Shown here piece by piece: positions 1-12,086 of a DNA stretch of 64,000 nucleotides. The position numbers were made by a program, and so were the translations under genes. The stretch is from Linnemannia elongata. Lineage: Eukaryota > Mortierellomycota > Mortierellomycetes > Mortierellales > Mortierellaceae. Every line of letters starts with the position of its first letter. The first letter of the stretch is position 1. The DNA lies in the NCBI GenBank assembly GCA_036320915.1, contig JAXBDG010000010.1:496001-560000 (forward strand), given 5' to 3'. The notes under the pieces were generated by a model, which saw only the letters and a list, made by a program, of their open reading frames with translations, was not told the origin of the DNA and made no database searches.

Positions 1-3000
1 ATGGGAGAACGCCTTATCTCTATACCATCTTCTGGATCATCCCATACAGGGGATAACACTCTTCGGTCCCGGCCATTGGAACGATCTGAAGACCGCCAGT
101 GGTGGTCACAGCGAGAGCATTTTGAATCGGCGACAGGTACTAGTTCTGTCGGATCTAGATCTCGATCTGGTTCCGGACCTGGCGTGGCTGGTGGGACGAG
201 ACAGGACGGAATTGCGGCACTGGATATTCCCAAGACATACGGGCAAAACAAACGGCCGCTCATTCTTTCGCCTCCCGTTGGATCCGACTCTTTTGCATCC
301 TTTGACCGTGCCTTTCCTTCAGCCTCATTTGGATCGTCCCTTCAGCCACACCAACACACACACCATCAACATCCACACTCACACCAAAGCCAACAGCTTC
401 AACAAGGGCAACAACAGCACCAGCAGCACGCTCAGTCACAAGAAAGGAGTCTGGAAGCAGGGATGAGTGGGTCAAGGGCGAACGAGACGCAGGAACAGAG
501 AGCAGCTCAGCAACAACAGCTTCACCAGCATGACCAAAACAACAATGGCAGCACATCAACGGCGACCTCAACAACAACCACCCGAGAGACGCTGTCTGAG
601 AGTGCGCCCAGAACGAACCCCTCGTTTTCAAGCCCTCGACGCACGGCTCAGACTCTCCCTATGCCTCACTTCCGCGGACAGCTGGTGCAGCCACAGTCGG
701 GCGACAGCTCCTATCAACGTCGGTTCTATTCTTCAACATACCCATCGATCAAGTCATCTGGTTCAACCACAGCCGCCGCGCACACCACAGCCAGCGCTGG
801 CATGGTATCTGCAGCTAGCGCTAGTGACCATTCGTCGTCGGGAATGATGACAACGGGAACTACATCATCATCAACATTGGTGGGACGGCAGACTGGCTCC
901 AAATCAGCTTCACCATCGCCTGGGTCATCGATGCGCAAATCTGCGAGTGTGAAGCGGCTAGTTCAGCTAACCGACGCTTCAAGCAGTGGTAGCAATCCTT
1001 TAAGTGGCGCCGGAGGGTCACAGGACGCGTCAGGAATCGTCAGCATTCAGTTGGGTCGGTTGCTGATCTCGACTCGTCAGCATATCAGAGGGTTTCTTGA
1101 CTCGCTTATTCACCCGCGAAGTGATGGTATTTCCAAAGGTAAATACGGATAGCAACTCCTAAAAGCAATGATCATGTAAACAAACAGCGCAGACGTCTGG
1201 AATGATTCTAAGCATCTCCCTATTCTTCTTCGCCTTTTTTCTTCTTTTCTTGTTTTCCCGCACCCCCCTTGTAATTCTATTCTTGAAACCTCACTTGATG
1301 ATTGTTTTTTTCTTGCGTACTCTTCTGTGGTATCGCATTCGTTTATTATTTTTCTTTTGGACTCATGTAACCTAGATGACATCAACGCGGTCCATCCCAA
1401 TCTAGAACGCGTGCTTCTGGACCTGCTCAACGGCATGCTACAGTCGCACAACGCCTTTGCGGCCAGGGACAACATCTCGTCTCAGGAACAGCCTATGACG
1501 TTTCGTCCCACCCTCGTCCGATCCTTAGCCCATCTGCAGGAACTTTTATCTCCCACCCCTTGTTATCCTTCTTCTTCCACAAACAGCGCCCACGTCAGCG
1601 ACTCCGCCCCTATCCCCACCCATGCGCTACTTTCATCCCTGTCCTCGTCGTCTTCGTCTCTACTCGGCTCGCCTTCGCGGTCTTTATCTTCATCACCCTT
1701 GTCGCCATCTTTACCCTTGGCCAACAGGAGTTCCGAGGATTTGAATGCAGCTGACATCAGCAGGCGACATAGACTGCATTCTCGTCACCCACCTTCGCGG
1801 CTATCGACATCCACTTCTTACTACTCTGAAGCCATGGATACGGAAACAGATGTCGAATCGGATACGGATCTCCTTCTCGAGAGTGGTTTAGCTGGAGGTC
1901 GCACGACAACATTGAATCCCGACATCCGTCTTAGTTCCCTGAGTACCACACCAGTTGCCTCTGGAGCAACTACACCCGCCCCTACTGTAACTACTCCTTT
2001 ATCTCTCGGAGGACTAGCAGGGGCATCAACAAGTTCTGTGGATGACTTGGATGAATCGGCGAAAGCCGCAGATCTGTACAGGTCTACGATCGAGTTCTTG
2101 GCATTGATGACAGCCTTTGTGAGCGTTGTGTGTTGGCTTATGCAGACTCGTCTCCTCCATGGAGGACCGTCGAACAGGAAGCCTTCAACAGTAACGGCAG
2201 CGATGGAAGGCATTGACATGGAGCAGGATGGGCCTGAGTCAGGTCGCCGAGACGGCTGCGCTCAGTTGAGAGAGTTTTTGAATCTCTTTGATGATCTGGA
2301 TAACGTCCTCAACCCAATCAAGGAGGCCCTCAGCCTGACTCATGGTTCGCAACAGCGGTGGCAGCAGCAGTACCTCGAGGAGCAAGAATCGGATGCCAGG
2401 CTCGATCCCATGGACTCTGTTGGGCTCTTTGCCTGGCACTACTTTCTGTTTGCATCGGATCGGGAAAGCCCCTTTGAACGCGAGGCTCATGCGATCGATA
2501 TTCCTAGCTTGCACTTGGTCCATTTCGATGTCCTCCTCAACGAGCTCTACACCACCCACATCCTTTCGATGACGGCCAAGGAGCACCAAAAGGACCATGG
2601 ACAGTTTTACACACCACCAGGAGTAGTGGACTTTATGTGGAAGCGCACTATCATTGATCGAGGCCGCCTTTTGGACCAGTTTGTCGAATCAATACCGTCT
2701 GTCCTGTCGGCTCCTCCTTCTTTCAGCCAGCAAGAGTCCTTGATCCCCACGGCGTTGGATCCTTGTCTGGGCGTGTCGACCTTTCTTTCATGTTATGTCC
2801 GTCTTTTGATCCAAGAGGCCGAACGAGACCATGCAGAGACAATATGGGGATCTGAGGCGGCTTGCAGACTTTTGTTAACTCAGATCTGTGAGAATGTCTG
2901 GGGGATCGAGCTGGACGGGTTCGCCTTCTGGATGGCGCGGTGCGGAATTTTGGTGGCGTTGATGCCGCTTGTCCAACACGTTGAGTCCTTTTCTCGTCAT

Positions 3001-6000
3001 TCCCATTACCGCCACCACCAACATCAACAACAACATGAACAACACTATCAACAATATCAACAGCAGCAGCAGACACAGCTTCCTCGACTTCATCTCTTCC
3101 GAAGCGACACCCTGCAGCTCACCGTCCCCGATGGGACCAGCCCCAAAACCACCTGGGACCGGCACTGTATACTTCAACTTCGGACGCCGTCGCGTCTCCA
3201 GTTTGACTTTATTGTCACCAACCCGCCCTACATGATCCGCAAGACTGGAACTTTCAGCGCCCCCGATCCAGAGGTCTATGACTGGAGTATCCTGGGTGCC
3301 AGCATCGCCACCGTTACCTCTGCTGCAGCTTCAGCTGCACCTACGGGCTTGTCCGAGGGTTCGAGTCCTGCTCCCAAGGCAAAGTCCAAATCGTCCACCA
3401 GGGCTTCCAAGAATGCGGCTGAGGAGGACGAGCGATTGACGCCATCGACTATCGACACAGGGGATGATGATTCTGGGTCAGAGGCGACGATGATACCTGG
3501 TGGTGGCGATCGGCTGTGCAAAGGTGCCACAGAGGCAGCCCTTCAATCACCGCGGACAAAAAAGCTTGTGACCCAGGTGCGACCGACAGGGTCCAAGGGC
3601 ATGATGCAGGCCTATGGGTATTTTGTCTGGTTCGCTGCGCAGAGGATCAAACCTGGCAAGGGGGTTGTCTGCATGATCACTGGTGAGTTTCTTTCCCCCC
3701 CCCCCCCCCCCCCCCTCTTTCTGTGAAGGCAGTCGTCAAAAGTTGAAATATTATTTCATGCCCATTTTTTTTTTTTTATTAACGGACGCGCTCTTTCCTT
3801 TTCTCCTTTAGCGAGCCAATGGTTGACCCTTGAATTTGCCGTCAAGCTGCGGTATGTTAACGTTTTGTTACTTTGCAAATTTATTTTTCTCAGCCCATTG
3901 CTCACGCGTTTTCTTACTTACATTTCTACCGAATTTGATATCAATACTGCATGTTCATGCAATTTCAGCGCATGGCTCTTCGAGAACTGTCTCATGGACG
4001 AATTCTTCCAGTTTGAGCCCTATAAGGTCTTCTCCAAAGTCCAGACCGATTCCCTGATCTTTAAGATTCGAGCCATCCCACCCGACTTCTTGCCTTCAAC
4101 TCTGTCACCCATGTCCTCCTCGCCTCTGCCGCTTGGGGATCATAGGACCGTGTTCCTTCGACATACTGATCATCATAAGCCTTTGGTTGGGATCCTGCAG
4201 GATTACATGGCCTTTTCTTCTGCAGAAGAATCTCAGGTCCATCGGCCATCCTCGTTGTCTGTTGTGGTCGGGTCAGTCACTACCACCAACAGCAACAACA
4301 ACGACCTCAACATTATGGTGTCGAGCAAGACGCGCAAAGAACTGGCTGCAGTGATCATGGCGCCTTCAGCGACACCCACCGCCACCACCACCGCCACAGC
4401 CATTGGCAAAGGCGATGAGGCGACGGCACCTGCGACCTACACGTACTCATTTGCTCCGATGATGCCTACGTCAGTGTTGACGACCTATATGCTGGGATTG
4501 ACTCAGGACCTGGGAGCGATCTGTTCAGCCGGGACCAAGAAGATGAATCGTCTTCGAGCGGTCGAGCCCCTTTTGTGGCATCGGGGTCCGAATACCAACC
4601 CCGTCTATGGCCTCGTGGTCCGGATGGAGTACGCACGGGCCATGTTTGGCGAGGAGATGACATCGCGGTGGTTCCGACCTGCATTGTACTGGAACGGCAA
4701 GAACTCGCCTGAAGGTCTACCGACAACAGCTGGAGCAGCTGGTGGTGGTGCGTCAGGTGCTGCTACCTTGGCGGTCCCGAGTAAGACTCTGCATCGGGAG
4801 GGACAATTCTGGCAAGGACGAGACCGTCAGAGGTTGAGTAAGAAGGAAGGATCACCTGCAGAATCTTACTGTGTCCCGACCTCGGAACCACAGCGAATGT
4901 ATGCGCTTTGTATGGTCGATAAAGAGTCTGTCAAGGTCCTTCGACAGCAGGTGGAGCAGAAGGTTGAGGGCTCTCAAGCACTGTGGAACTATTTGACGGA
5001 TGTCAGATCTCATTTCCAGCCAGGCTTGGCTTCTAAGAGGAAGGTTGCTTCTGGCGGCAAGGCGCAGGCGGTCGATGATGAGGGTGTCGCCTATTGTTCG
5101 ACCAACCAGTGCGGGTGAGTGTCCCATTTTTTATTTGTTTATTTTGTCTGTGCTGGCTGTTTGTTTTTTTTATTCTCTGCATTTGTTGAATCCTTTGCGT
5201 GCATATTATTAACCAACACAGCGAAATTAATTTTTTTGTGAATGTATACGTGCATGTAGGTCGGATGTGCCAGAGAAGATAGTACATCCAATCAACTATG
5301 GCTACTTTTCAAAAACTCAACCCCGCCAACGGTTCTTCCTCGACACGGACTCCCTTGCAGTCACCAACCAGTGCATCTACCTAACTCTCAACAAACTCTC
5401 AAGCCATTACGACGCTGAACAGTGTCCACCACTGATCTACTTCCTCACCCTCCTTAATTCGACCACCCTCCAGTTCTTTGTCCTCCATCATTGCCAGTAT
5501 GACCAGCAGGGGAGGATGCGGTTGTTTAGAGAGTCGATGGCCAAGATTCCGTTTCAGGATCGGGATGTTAAGAACTGTCCTGAGAGGATCCAGTATGTGG
5601 CCAAGTTGGGGGCTAGTATGGTTGAGTTGAAGGATATGCTGTATACCGTTGTTGCCGGGTGGCGGTTGACGGGAAGTCACCATAGCAGCAGTAGTGGTAC
5701 TGTCTCTCAGCATGGTGGAGCTGTTGGTGGTGGACGAAGGGGGTCTACAGGTGGTTTGGCATCCATTGCTCCTTACTCTACAGTTGCTTCTGGAGCTTCC
5801 TCGACAGCGCCTGCCTCGAGTGGCGGTAGTAGTAACCAGGGGTTGTTGGATTGGATCCGAAAGGGCGGGAACCCACCTCCTGGCCTGTTGTCGCGAGTCA
5901 AGGATCAAGTCCGACGTATGCTGATCGCACAACAACCCAACCATCCTCTCCATCTATACCGAGCTCCTGGGCCTGCTACCTCCTCTGCTGTTGGACTAGG

Positions 6001-7261
6001 GGGCACCCATGTCAAGAAGGCTCGCCCTTCTTCGTCAGCTCCGTCATCGTCATCCTTGTCTTCGATGCTTCACCTAAATAAGCCTCGCGGCTTCAATGTA
6101 GGAGCAAAGTTGGGCAGTGGTGGCGGTGGCGCTACCTTTTTTACGGATACCGATACCGATACCAACACTTTCACGGATACCGATACTGATACAGATGATA
6201 CCATGGATCCCTGGATGACGTCGAGGCTCGAGGGCAATGCGTCGGCCGGAATGATGGGTCGAAGCGTCGTGCACACCACTGACTATCAGAGTCAGAGTCA
6301 AAGCGGCAGAGGTCAGGGTCAGCACAGTCTTGCACGGATCTTGAATATGCCTGGAGACGATAGGGAGACGTCGATGGATGAAAAAGGGACGACGACATCC
6401 TCGATGACTACTGACAGTCCGTTGACGATGCCGATGCCCATACCCGAAGGAGGTTCTAGAGACCGTCGACCTCCTTTCCGAGCCACTGTGAGTGATGAGT
6501 TTGGTCATGATGAGGAGTTTGATGAGGAAGACAGCAAGAAGGCTGTTGGGTCAGTGCCTGTCAGTACAGCTATGGAGACAGACTTGGATGAGCTTTACCA
6601 TCACACTCCTGCCGTATCCGCCACCGCTTTCAACAACCACCGCCACCAACAACAGCAACACCACATTGGTGGCGTCGCCTCCTCCTCTTCCTCCTCCTCC
6701 TTTAACGACAACCAAATCTCCCACGACGCCGACCGAATCCTTCAAGCCCTCGAACGCGCCGTAACAATGGTTGAAATGGTCCAATGGGCCGTCGACCAAT
6801 ACGGGTACATGCTTTACGGGATCCGACCCAAATTCCAGAAGTTATTAGAACTGGAACTCAAGATTGTGTATGGGTCACGGCTGGAATCGTTGATCGTTCC
6901 TTCGACCCCCCCTCCCTCGGCCACTGCGCCGGGGTTTGGAGTTGGGGAGGATGGACGGGCGGTGGCGGCGAGCTTGGGGATTACGGTATGGGATTTGTAT
7001 AGGTGGGAGGGGGATTATGAGCCCGTACCTCCTCATCCCAGCCTTGCTCCTGGTTCTGGTCTTGCCTCGACGACATCCAGCAGTGCGTCTAGTCCTCCAT
7101 CTGAATCCGGTCCTGGGAAGAATGCAGGGAAACAGGTGCTACCAACGTATGCGTTACAGGTCTTGGAGAATGCCCAGTCTGCGACGCAGTTGCTCCGCGA
7201 GATCTTTGACCAGTTTCCAGCCCTTCCCTCTCCTTCGACTTCTACTCCCTTGGCCATGTAG
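1..7261 (+). CDS. Type IIG/Eco57I-like N6-adenine DNA methyltransferase family protein, five exons
   Basis: Exons 1-1138, 1376-3682, 3812-3851, 3969-5114 and 5260-7261 join in phase to 2210 aa with a TAG stop. The ATG at base 1 may be internal, so the 5' end is uncertain. Residues 1-380 are Ser/Gln/His-rich. The methylase core follows: GQFYTPP at about 788 (motif X-like), DPCLGVSTFL at about 841 (SAM-binding motif I; the usual second Gly is Ser) and IVTNPPY with N995-Y998 (catalytic motif IV of adenine methylases). Residues about 1020-1100 form a low-complexity insert. Exons 4-5 carry a C-terminal recognition-like region: IVHPINYGYF, then LTLLNSTTLQFF near 1610 and KIPFQD near 1641, as in Eco57I/TaqI/PglX-type enzymes. 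An acidic DTDT repeat lies near 1840. Established: NPPY enzymes methylate adenine N6 or Gln. Inferred: DNA N6-adenine methylation. No nuclease motif was recognised. Intron 2 starts with a C21 run beside its donor. The gene ends tail-to-tail with the FAM210 gene. Confidence 0.85.
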
Positions 7262-7523
7262 GAGTGTCCATCCCAAAAAAAAAAAAAGTAAATATTTTTG
7301 TTAAAAAAAAGTCGAAGGGGCCAGATCTGATATGATGTTGACAAATGATTTGGTTTTGTTTTGTTGTTGTTTTTTTGATCTATGATCCCGGAGAGGACTA
7401 CTCTAAAAATATGCTTGTATTCCTCCGAGAGATTGGTTGGTGTGATATTTCCTGTATGTGAGTTGTTTGGTGCTGCTATTAACTTCATGTCGATTCCTGC
7501 TCCTCCGTATTCTGTTTCCAAAC

Positions 7524-8390
7524 TCATGGCTTGGAGGTAGCGGCCCCGACGGCGGCGGCAGTTCCAGCACTCGCCTTAACGGCACCCTTCTTGGCAACCT
7601 CCTTGATCCATCCCTTCCTAACCAACCACTTAACCAATGGAGGTGTAATCATACTGGTCGCAACAACCCTCAAAGGCACCAAAAGCTTATGGATTCCATA
7701 CGCAATCACAAACACGCTCCATAACCCGGAAGCCTTGTTATAAATTGCGCCCACCTGCTCATCATCCACCTTATCCAGATCCACCGCCTCGGGATTGTTG
7801 TTGTGAGAATGATCGTGAGGCTTTGGCTTGTACCCGACGTAAGGACCATAGTGTTCGAGAACATAATCCTGGGCTTTTTCGATTTTCTCCATGCCGGCGG
7901 CTTTGACGATGATGAAGGTTGCGGCGAGGTCGAGGGTGGAGATGCCAAGGTAGACGGCGACGCCGGTGTAGCCGTATTGTCTGATCAATTGCTTGATCTT
8001 GTCCATGAAGCCAGTTTTCTGAGAGTTGGTGGTAGAAGCGGCGACGGTACCAGAGGCAGCGGGTGAGACAGTTGTTGAAGCAGTTGTTGCTGTCTTGCCG
8101 GTTGATGAGGAGGCGAAGCCGCGGCGGATAATGGGTGCCAGGCGGGTGGGTGTGAGTGGTGCGGGGGTGGTGGTGGGGAAGCGTGCGGAGGTAGTAGGGT
8201 GGAGGGTCTTGCGGAGGGTGTTTGTGCATGGTGCTGCTGATAATGTGACAGAGCGAGCAGAAGCCCCGGCGGCGTAGAACCGGAGTCCGGAGGTTGAGGT
8301 ACGCATAGTGGTGGATCGGATTGCGGCGGTGGTGGCGACTCGACGGATTGCCGAAGTTCCGATCGGGGTGGTCCAAGAAGCAGGGATCAT
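7524..8390 (-). CDS. FAM210/DUF1279-domain mitochondrial inner-membrane protein
   Basis: Single exon, 288 aa. The ATG at 8390 was preferred because the open frame further upstream is Phe/Leu-rich leader sequence with pyrimidine-tract character. Residues 1-125 are rich in Ala/Thr/Arg/Ser and nearly free of acidic residues, as expected of a mitochondrial presequence. From residue 129 (MDKIKQLIRQYGYTGVAVYL) the DUF1279 fold begins: an amphipathic helix, a hydrophobic segment (STLDLAATFIIVKAAG), a His/Asp linker (DHSHNNN), and a second hydrophobic region (ASGLWSVFVIAYGIHKLLVPLR) followed by PPLVKWLVRKGWI. The end is Ala/Lys-rich. Family members (human FAM210A/B, fungal homologues) sit in mitochondrial membranes and affect mitochondrial translation or metabolism; the molecular role is not settled. 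The 262-bp spacer to the methylase gene is tail-to-tail and A/T-rich. Confidence 0.9.
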   Translation of the reverse strand: MIPASWTTPIGTSAIRRVATTAAIRSTTMRTSTSGLRFYAAGASARSVTLSAAPCTNTLRKTLHPTTSARFPTTTPAPLTPTRLAPIIRRGFASSSTGKTATTASTTVSPAASGTVAASTTNSQKTGFMDKIKQLIRQYGYTGVAVYLGISTLDLAATFIIVKAAGMEKIEKAQDYVLEHYGPYVGYKPKPHDHSHNNNPEAVDLDKVDDEQVGAIYNKASGLWSVFVIAYGIHKLLVPLRVVATSMITPPLVKWLVRKGWIKEVAKKGAVKASAGTAAAVGAATSKP

Positions 8391-9178
8391 GATCTTTGTT
8401 GGTGTAATGTCGTTATTTGGTAAGGGTGGTTTGTCGTAATTGTGGGGTAGTTGATTCCTGGTTGACGGCAACAGTGGGAGCGATCGATCCAGGGAAAAAA
8501 AAGGATGGGTGCTGAAGAGAAAAAGAAAAGAAGTGAAGAGAAAGAAGAAAAATAAAAAAAATGACAAGGAATGAGCGCTGATCAGTTTTTGACCACCAGA
8601 GACGGGTTTGGGTGTCAAAGAAAGAAAGAAAAAAAAAACACCTTTTCTGGGGTCCCAAAAAAGGAAATATCCGCTATCCCTTCAATACCAGAAGGACAAT
8701 CTTTCCTCCCATTTGCAACCTCCTTGCCGGTGCCCAATTGCTTCTCTGAGTTGTGGTTGCGAAGAATGACGCAAATGGTATCTCCAAGGTGCGTTTGATC
8801 GTCATGGTGGTATCATCGCAACCCCATGGGTCAAGTGTGTAAGGCTATTTTGGCGTAGAGACCAAATATCAGTTTAATGCACGAGTCAGCGATCGCAAAG
8901 GACGCGTGAGGGGCAATCGGATCGGAATACCAGATCCTCTCTTAATCCACTCGTGTGCGCAGTGGAGAGAGCATTTTGCTTCAACAAACGACCAACGCTT
9001 CTCGTTTTTTCTAGACGTCCAATTGCGCAAACACTGCGCGTATCCTATTTGCTTTAAAATAACGACGCTCCGTTAGTTCTTCCTACATACAAACCACCGC
9101 CACTTGAAAACCCCTTTTGATACCCAGTACTCTTTCTTTCCTCCTCTCCAAAGATGCTTACACATCTCACCGAACAGA

Positions 9179-9217
<39 letters not shown>

Positions 9218-9288
9218 GAATGTTTTTGTTTGGTTGTTTATTTCCGGTTTTCTCAAGCATTGTTGTTTTATTGTATGATTCGCGTCGT
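8391..9288. other. Intergenic: FAM210 promoter side and eL34 3' side
   Basis: It holds purine-rich DNA next to the FAM210 start (a pyrimidine-rich leader on the minus strand), mixed sequence at 8640-9050 with no convincing ORF, and an A35 run at 9180-9214. The short stretch after that run probably forms the eL34 3' UTR. Confidence 0.6.
9180..9214 (+). repeat. A35 homopolymer
   Basis: Uninterrupted run of 35 A, just beyond the 3' end of eL34. On the eL34 coding strand it is poly-T. Confidence 0.95.
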
Positions 9289-10332
9289 TTACTTGGAGGA
9301 CTTCTTGGCGGGCTTGGCGGACTTGGCCTGGGCCTTGATGACCTTCTTGACGATCTTCTGCTCCTCGATCAAGAAAGCGCGGACGATTCTGTCACGGACG
9401 CAGTTAGCGCAGCGGGAACCACCGTAGGCACGGTTGACGGTCTTCTGGCGGCGCGAGATGCGAGCGTACTCGGTGGGGCGGAGAGCGGGGACCTAAGGGA
9501 GATTCGGGAAATAGTGAAGAGAGGTTCAGTGGGCCATTCTAATAGAGTCAATGGAGTAATATACCGTCGCAGTAGGTCATCGAGTGCGGTGTTGAAAGGT
9601 TGGGTGATGTGCATCCCAAATACACAGTGTCTGGTTTGGGACTTCTGATGTTTGTCCCGGCTCCTGTCATGCTCCGCCACAATAGATAGTGAACGGAAGA
9701 GTTGAGAATGCTGCAGTGTACCGAGAGTCGATAATTTTAAGGCTTTGTTGCCACTCAGTCACATATGACGGTTTCGTTGCTGACGATTCTTCTGTACTGT
9801 TGAAAGATAACAATTGATCTACAATGTTGTCCCGGGTAGTCGAATAGGACGCTGGATCACCCTGTCGCAACAGGACCCTGCAACTTTGGTTGACAGACTG
9901 ATTCCGTTTCCGACTCGTTTTTTTTGTTGATCGCCCAATCAGCACTTCCCCATGAGCTGAGCACTGGTCCTTTCTCAGTTCCTCCTCTAGGTCGCTTCCT
10001 GCAACACCTGTCTTGACCTTTTGTATCGCTGCTGTAGATATTACAGCGTCGATGTATCTTATAGCCGATCCTTATCCTTCTCAGTCGCTCCCCACCACTT
10101 CCTCCTCTTCCTATTCCTCCAATGCTGTCCTGCTCCTGTGAGATAAAAGAATGCTCCTGCGGGGGAAACTTACACCGGGAAGAGCGACACCGCAGTCACC
10201 GCACTTGGGGGCGGTACCGGGCTTCTTCTCATAGAGCCAAGTCAAGCGACCACCGGGGGTCTTGACGACGCGAGTCCTGTTCGACTTGGTGTTGTACGAC
10301 AAACGGCGGCGGTAAGTGAGACGCTGAGCCAT
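9289..10332 (-). CDS. RPL34: 60S ribosomal protein eL34, two exons
   Basis: On the minus strand exon 1 is 10332-10174 (53 codons, [20 protein letters not shown]...[10 protein letters not shown]) with a GTAAGT donor. Exon 2 is 9492-9289 (67 codons plus TAA) after a TTAG acceptor, phase 0, total 120 aa, the usual eL34 length. Two zinc-ribbon Cys pairs are visible, CGDC in exon 1 and CANC in exon 2. The tail is Lys/Ala-rich ([15 protein letters not shown]). eL34 is a structural protein of the large ribosomal subunit. The 681-nt intron is long compared with most others here. I looked for a box C/D snoRNA in it and saw none. Further untranslated exons upstream cannot be excluded. Confidence 0.96.
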
Positions 10333-12086
10333 TTCTAGATAAGACGATAATACAAGTTGGGAGAGGTTGTCCGTATCAGTCTTCTGTTTGTTCGGGCATA
10401 GGTTCTCCTAGAGTGCCCACTGATGGAAGCACCGTTCACTCCATGGTCTCTTCATCGAGTTGCAAGGAGTGGGTTGATGGGTTCTGGTGGATCATAGTCT
10501 CCATTCGTACTCTTTCAGAGGTTCCCGATCGTTGGAGTGATTTGGTGTGTTGTTGTAATCTTCCTGCATCCCGAAAGTTGATGATCTCCTCCCCTTCTGC
10601 AGGCAGTAGAAGCTCCGTGCGGTTCAAAAAAAAAAGGATCCCATAGATAAAGGCCGTTGGACATCCGTTTTTTATGGTTCTTTTTCGATAAGGTCATAGT
10701 ATCCACCGATGAAGATGGATTGGTGGTAAGTTGGTGTATGGTTCCTGCGGCATGGTGGTGATCCGTCGATGGATGTTTAGTCGTTGGTATAGATGTCGAT
10801 GGTGTACATCCTCTCCTTCACATCGATCTCCTATGAGCCAGGCCATTCAGAAGGCCTTATAGGACTGCTGAATATGAAATTCGTCTCGCACCTGAAATGC
10901 GTTGGGATAGAGGCAGAACCAAGCTCGCCCCACCCCGCCTTCAATCAAAAAGGGAGAAATCACGGCAGACTCCTGTCAGAGTTTTTAAGGGGCGCTTCAT
11001 TCCTTTGTCACTTTCTCTTCATTTCACTCACTTTTTTGTTCTAGCTCTAAAACAAAACGCCATGCATAATGCCTTCTATAGCTTTCTTTCTACTTTTTGT
11101 TCAGCTGAAGCGTAGATTAAACGGTTTTGGAATACATATGACAATTGACAAAGGTGCAAGGGAGGAGGAAAGTGTGCAGACTGAATCGGAAGACCGTTTC
11201 TTTATTTCGCCCATATTGTCGTCATGGTCAAGCATGGTCATCATTGGATCGGGTCCTCTTCTATGCGAGCAAAGGAGAGAAGAGACAAGGGGGAAGGAAG
11301 GGCATTATCTCGAATGAAGGGAGTGATAACAGCGCGTGTGAATAAGAAGAGTACATATAGTAGAGTACACACAACCGGATGGGAAAACTGATACATGGGC
11401 ATTTGCCGAGACGAGAAGTGAGAGTGCTGGTGAACCGTGTTTCTGAGTTCTTGCATATCGAGTGGGACGGAGTTGCATTGTGGACAAAGGGGGTAGGAAG
11501 GAAAGGATAGAAAGAAGAGAGGGTGTTCTGGTTTCTGGTTGTTGTTGTTGTTGTTGTTGTTGTTGCAAGGGGACACACCATTATCGTCATCACGATCATT
11601 GTCGGCACGGCCAAGGTTGGATAGGAACAGAAAAGTATTTTCATTGACTTGAACAAGCCGTTGACTGGCTACGGGTTGGCTTGATCAATGATGATCAGTG
11701 ATTGATCAGCGATGATATGAATGATGTGTATCAGGGAGTGCTTCGCCTTTCATTGCCTCAATGATATATACGAAAAGACAGAAAGCAAAGAAATGAAGGA
11801 GAGTGGCGATCGATCCACCCCGTCAATGCGCCGCTGTCCATTCTTTCGTCCGTAACTGACTCCACTCAAATATAACACTATTTCCCACTTTAATTTTTTC
11901 CCTCTTCTTTTCTCCTCCCTCTTCCTCTCTCTTTTCTTTTTCCTTTCCTCTCCTCACCTTCCTTTTCTGATCACCTAAAATTCCTTCTTTGTTCTTTCTG
12001 TTCATCCATTACTCTCTCCTTCTCTCTCTTTCCTTCTCTCTTTCCTCCTCTTTCCTTACCTTCCTTCTCTTCATTCACATACAACC
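10333..12086. other. Intergenic between the divergent eL34 and LAMTOR1 genes
   Basis: Bidirectional promoter space of 1.75 kb. It contains a (GTT)n microsatellite at 11538-11565 and a purine-rich block at 11140-11310. The final 200 nt (11880-12080) are strongly CT-rich and form the likely LAMTOR1 5' leader. Short ORFs here are low-complexity and not supported. Confidence 0.6.
11538..11565 (+). repeat. (GTT)n microsatellite
   Basis: About nine GTT units, giving poly-Val, poly-Leu or poly-Cys in chance ORFs. Confidence 0.9.

Noticed and set aside
9220..9648. Plus-strand ORF of 142 codons
   Set aside because: It is the antisense shadow of eL34 exon 2, whose Cys pair and Lys-rich tail are clear on the minus strand.
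9493..10173. snoRNA in the eL34 intron
   Set aside because: Ribosomal protein introns often host snoRNAs, but no box C/D pair was found on the coding strand.
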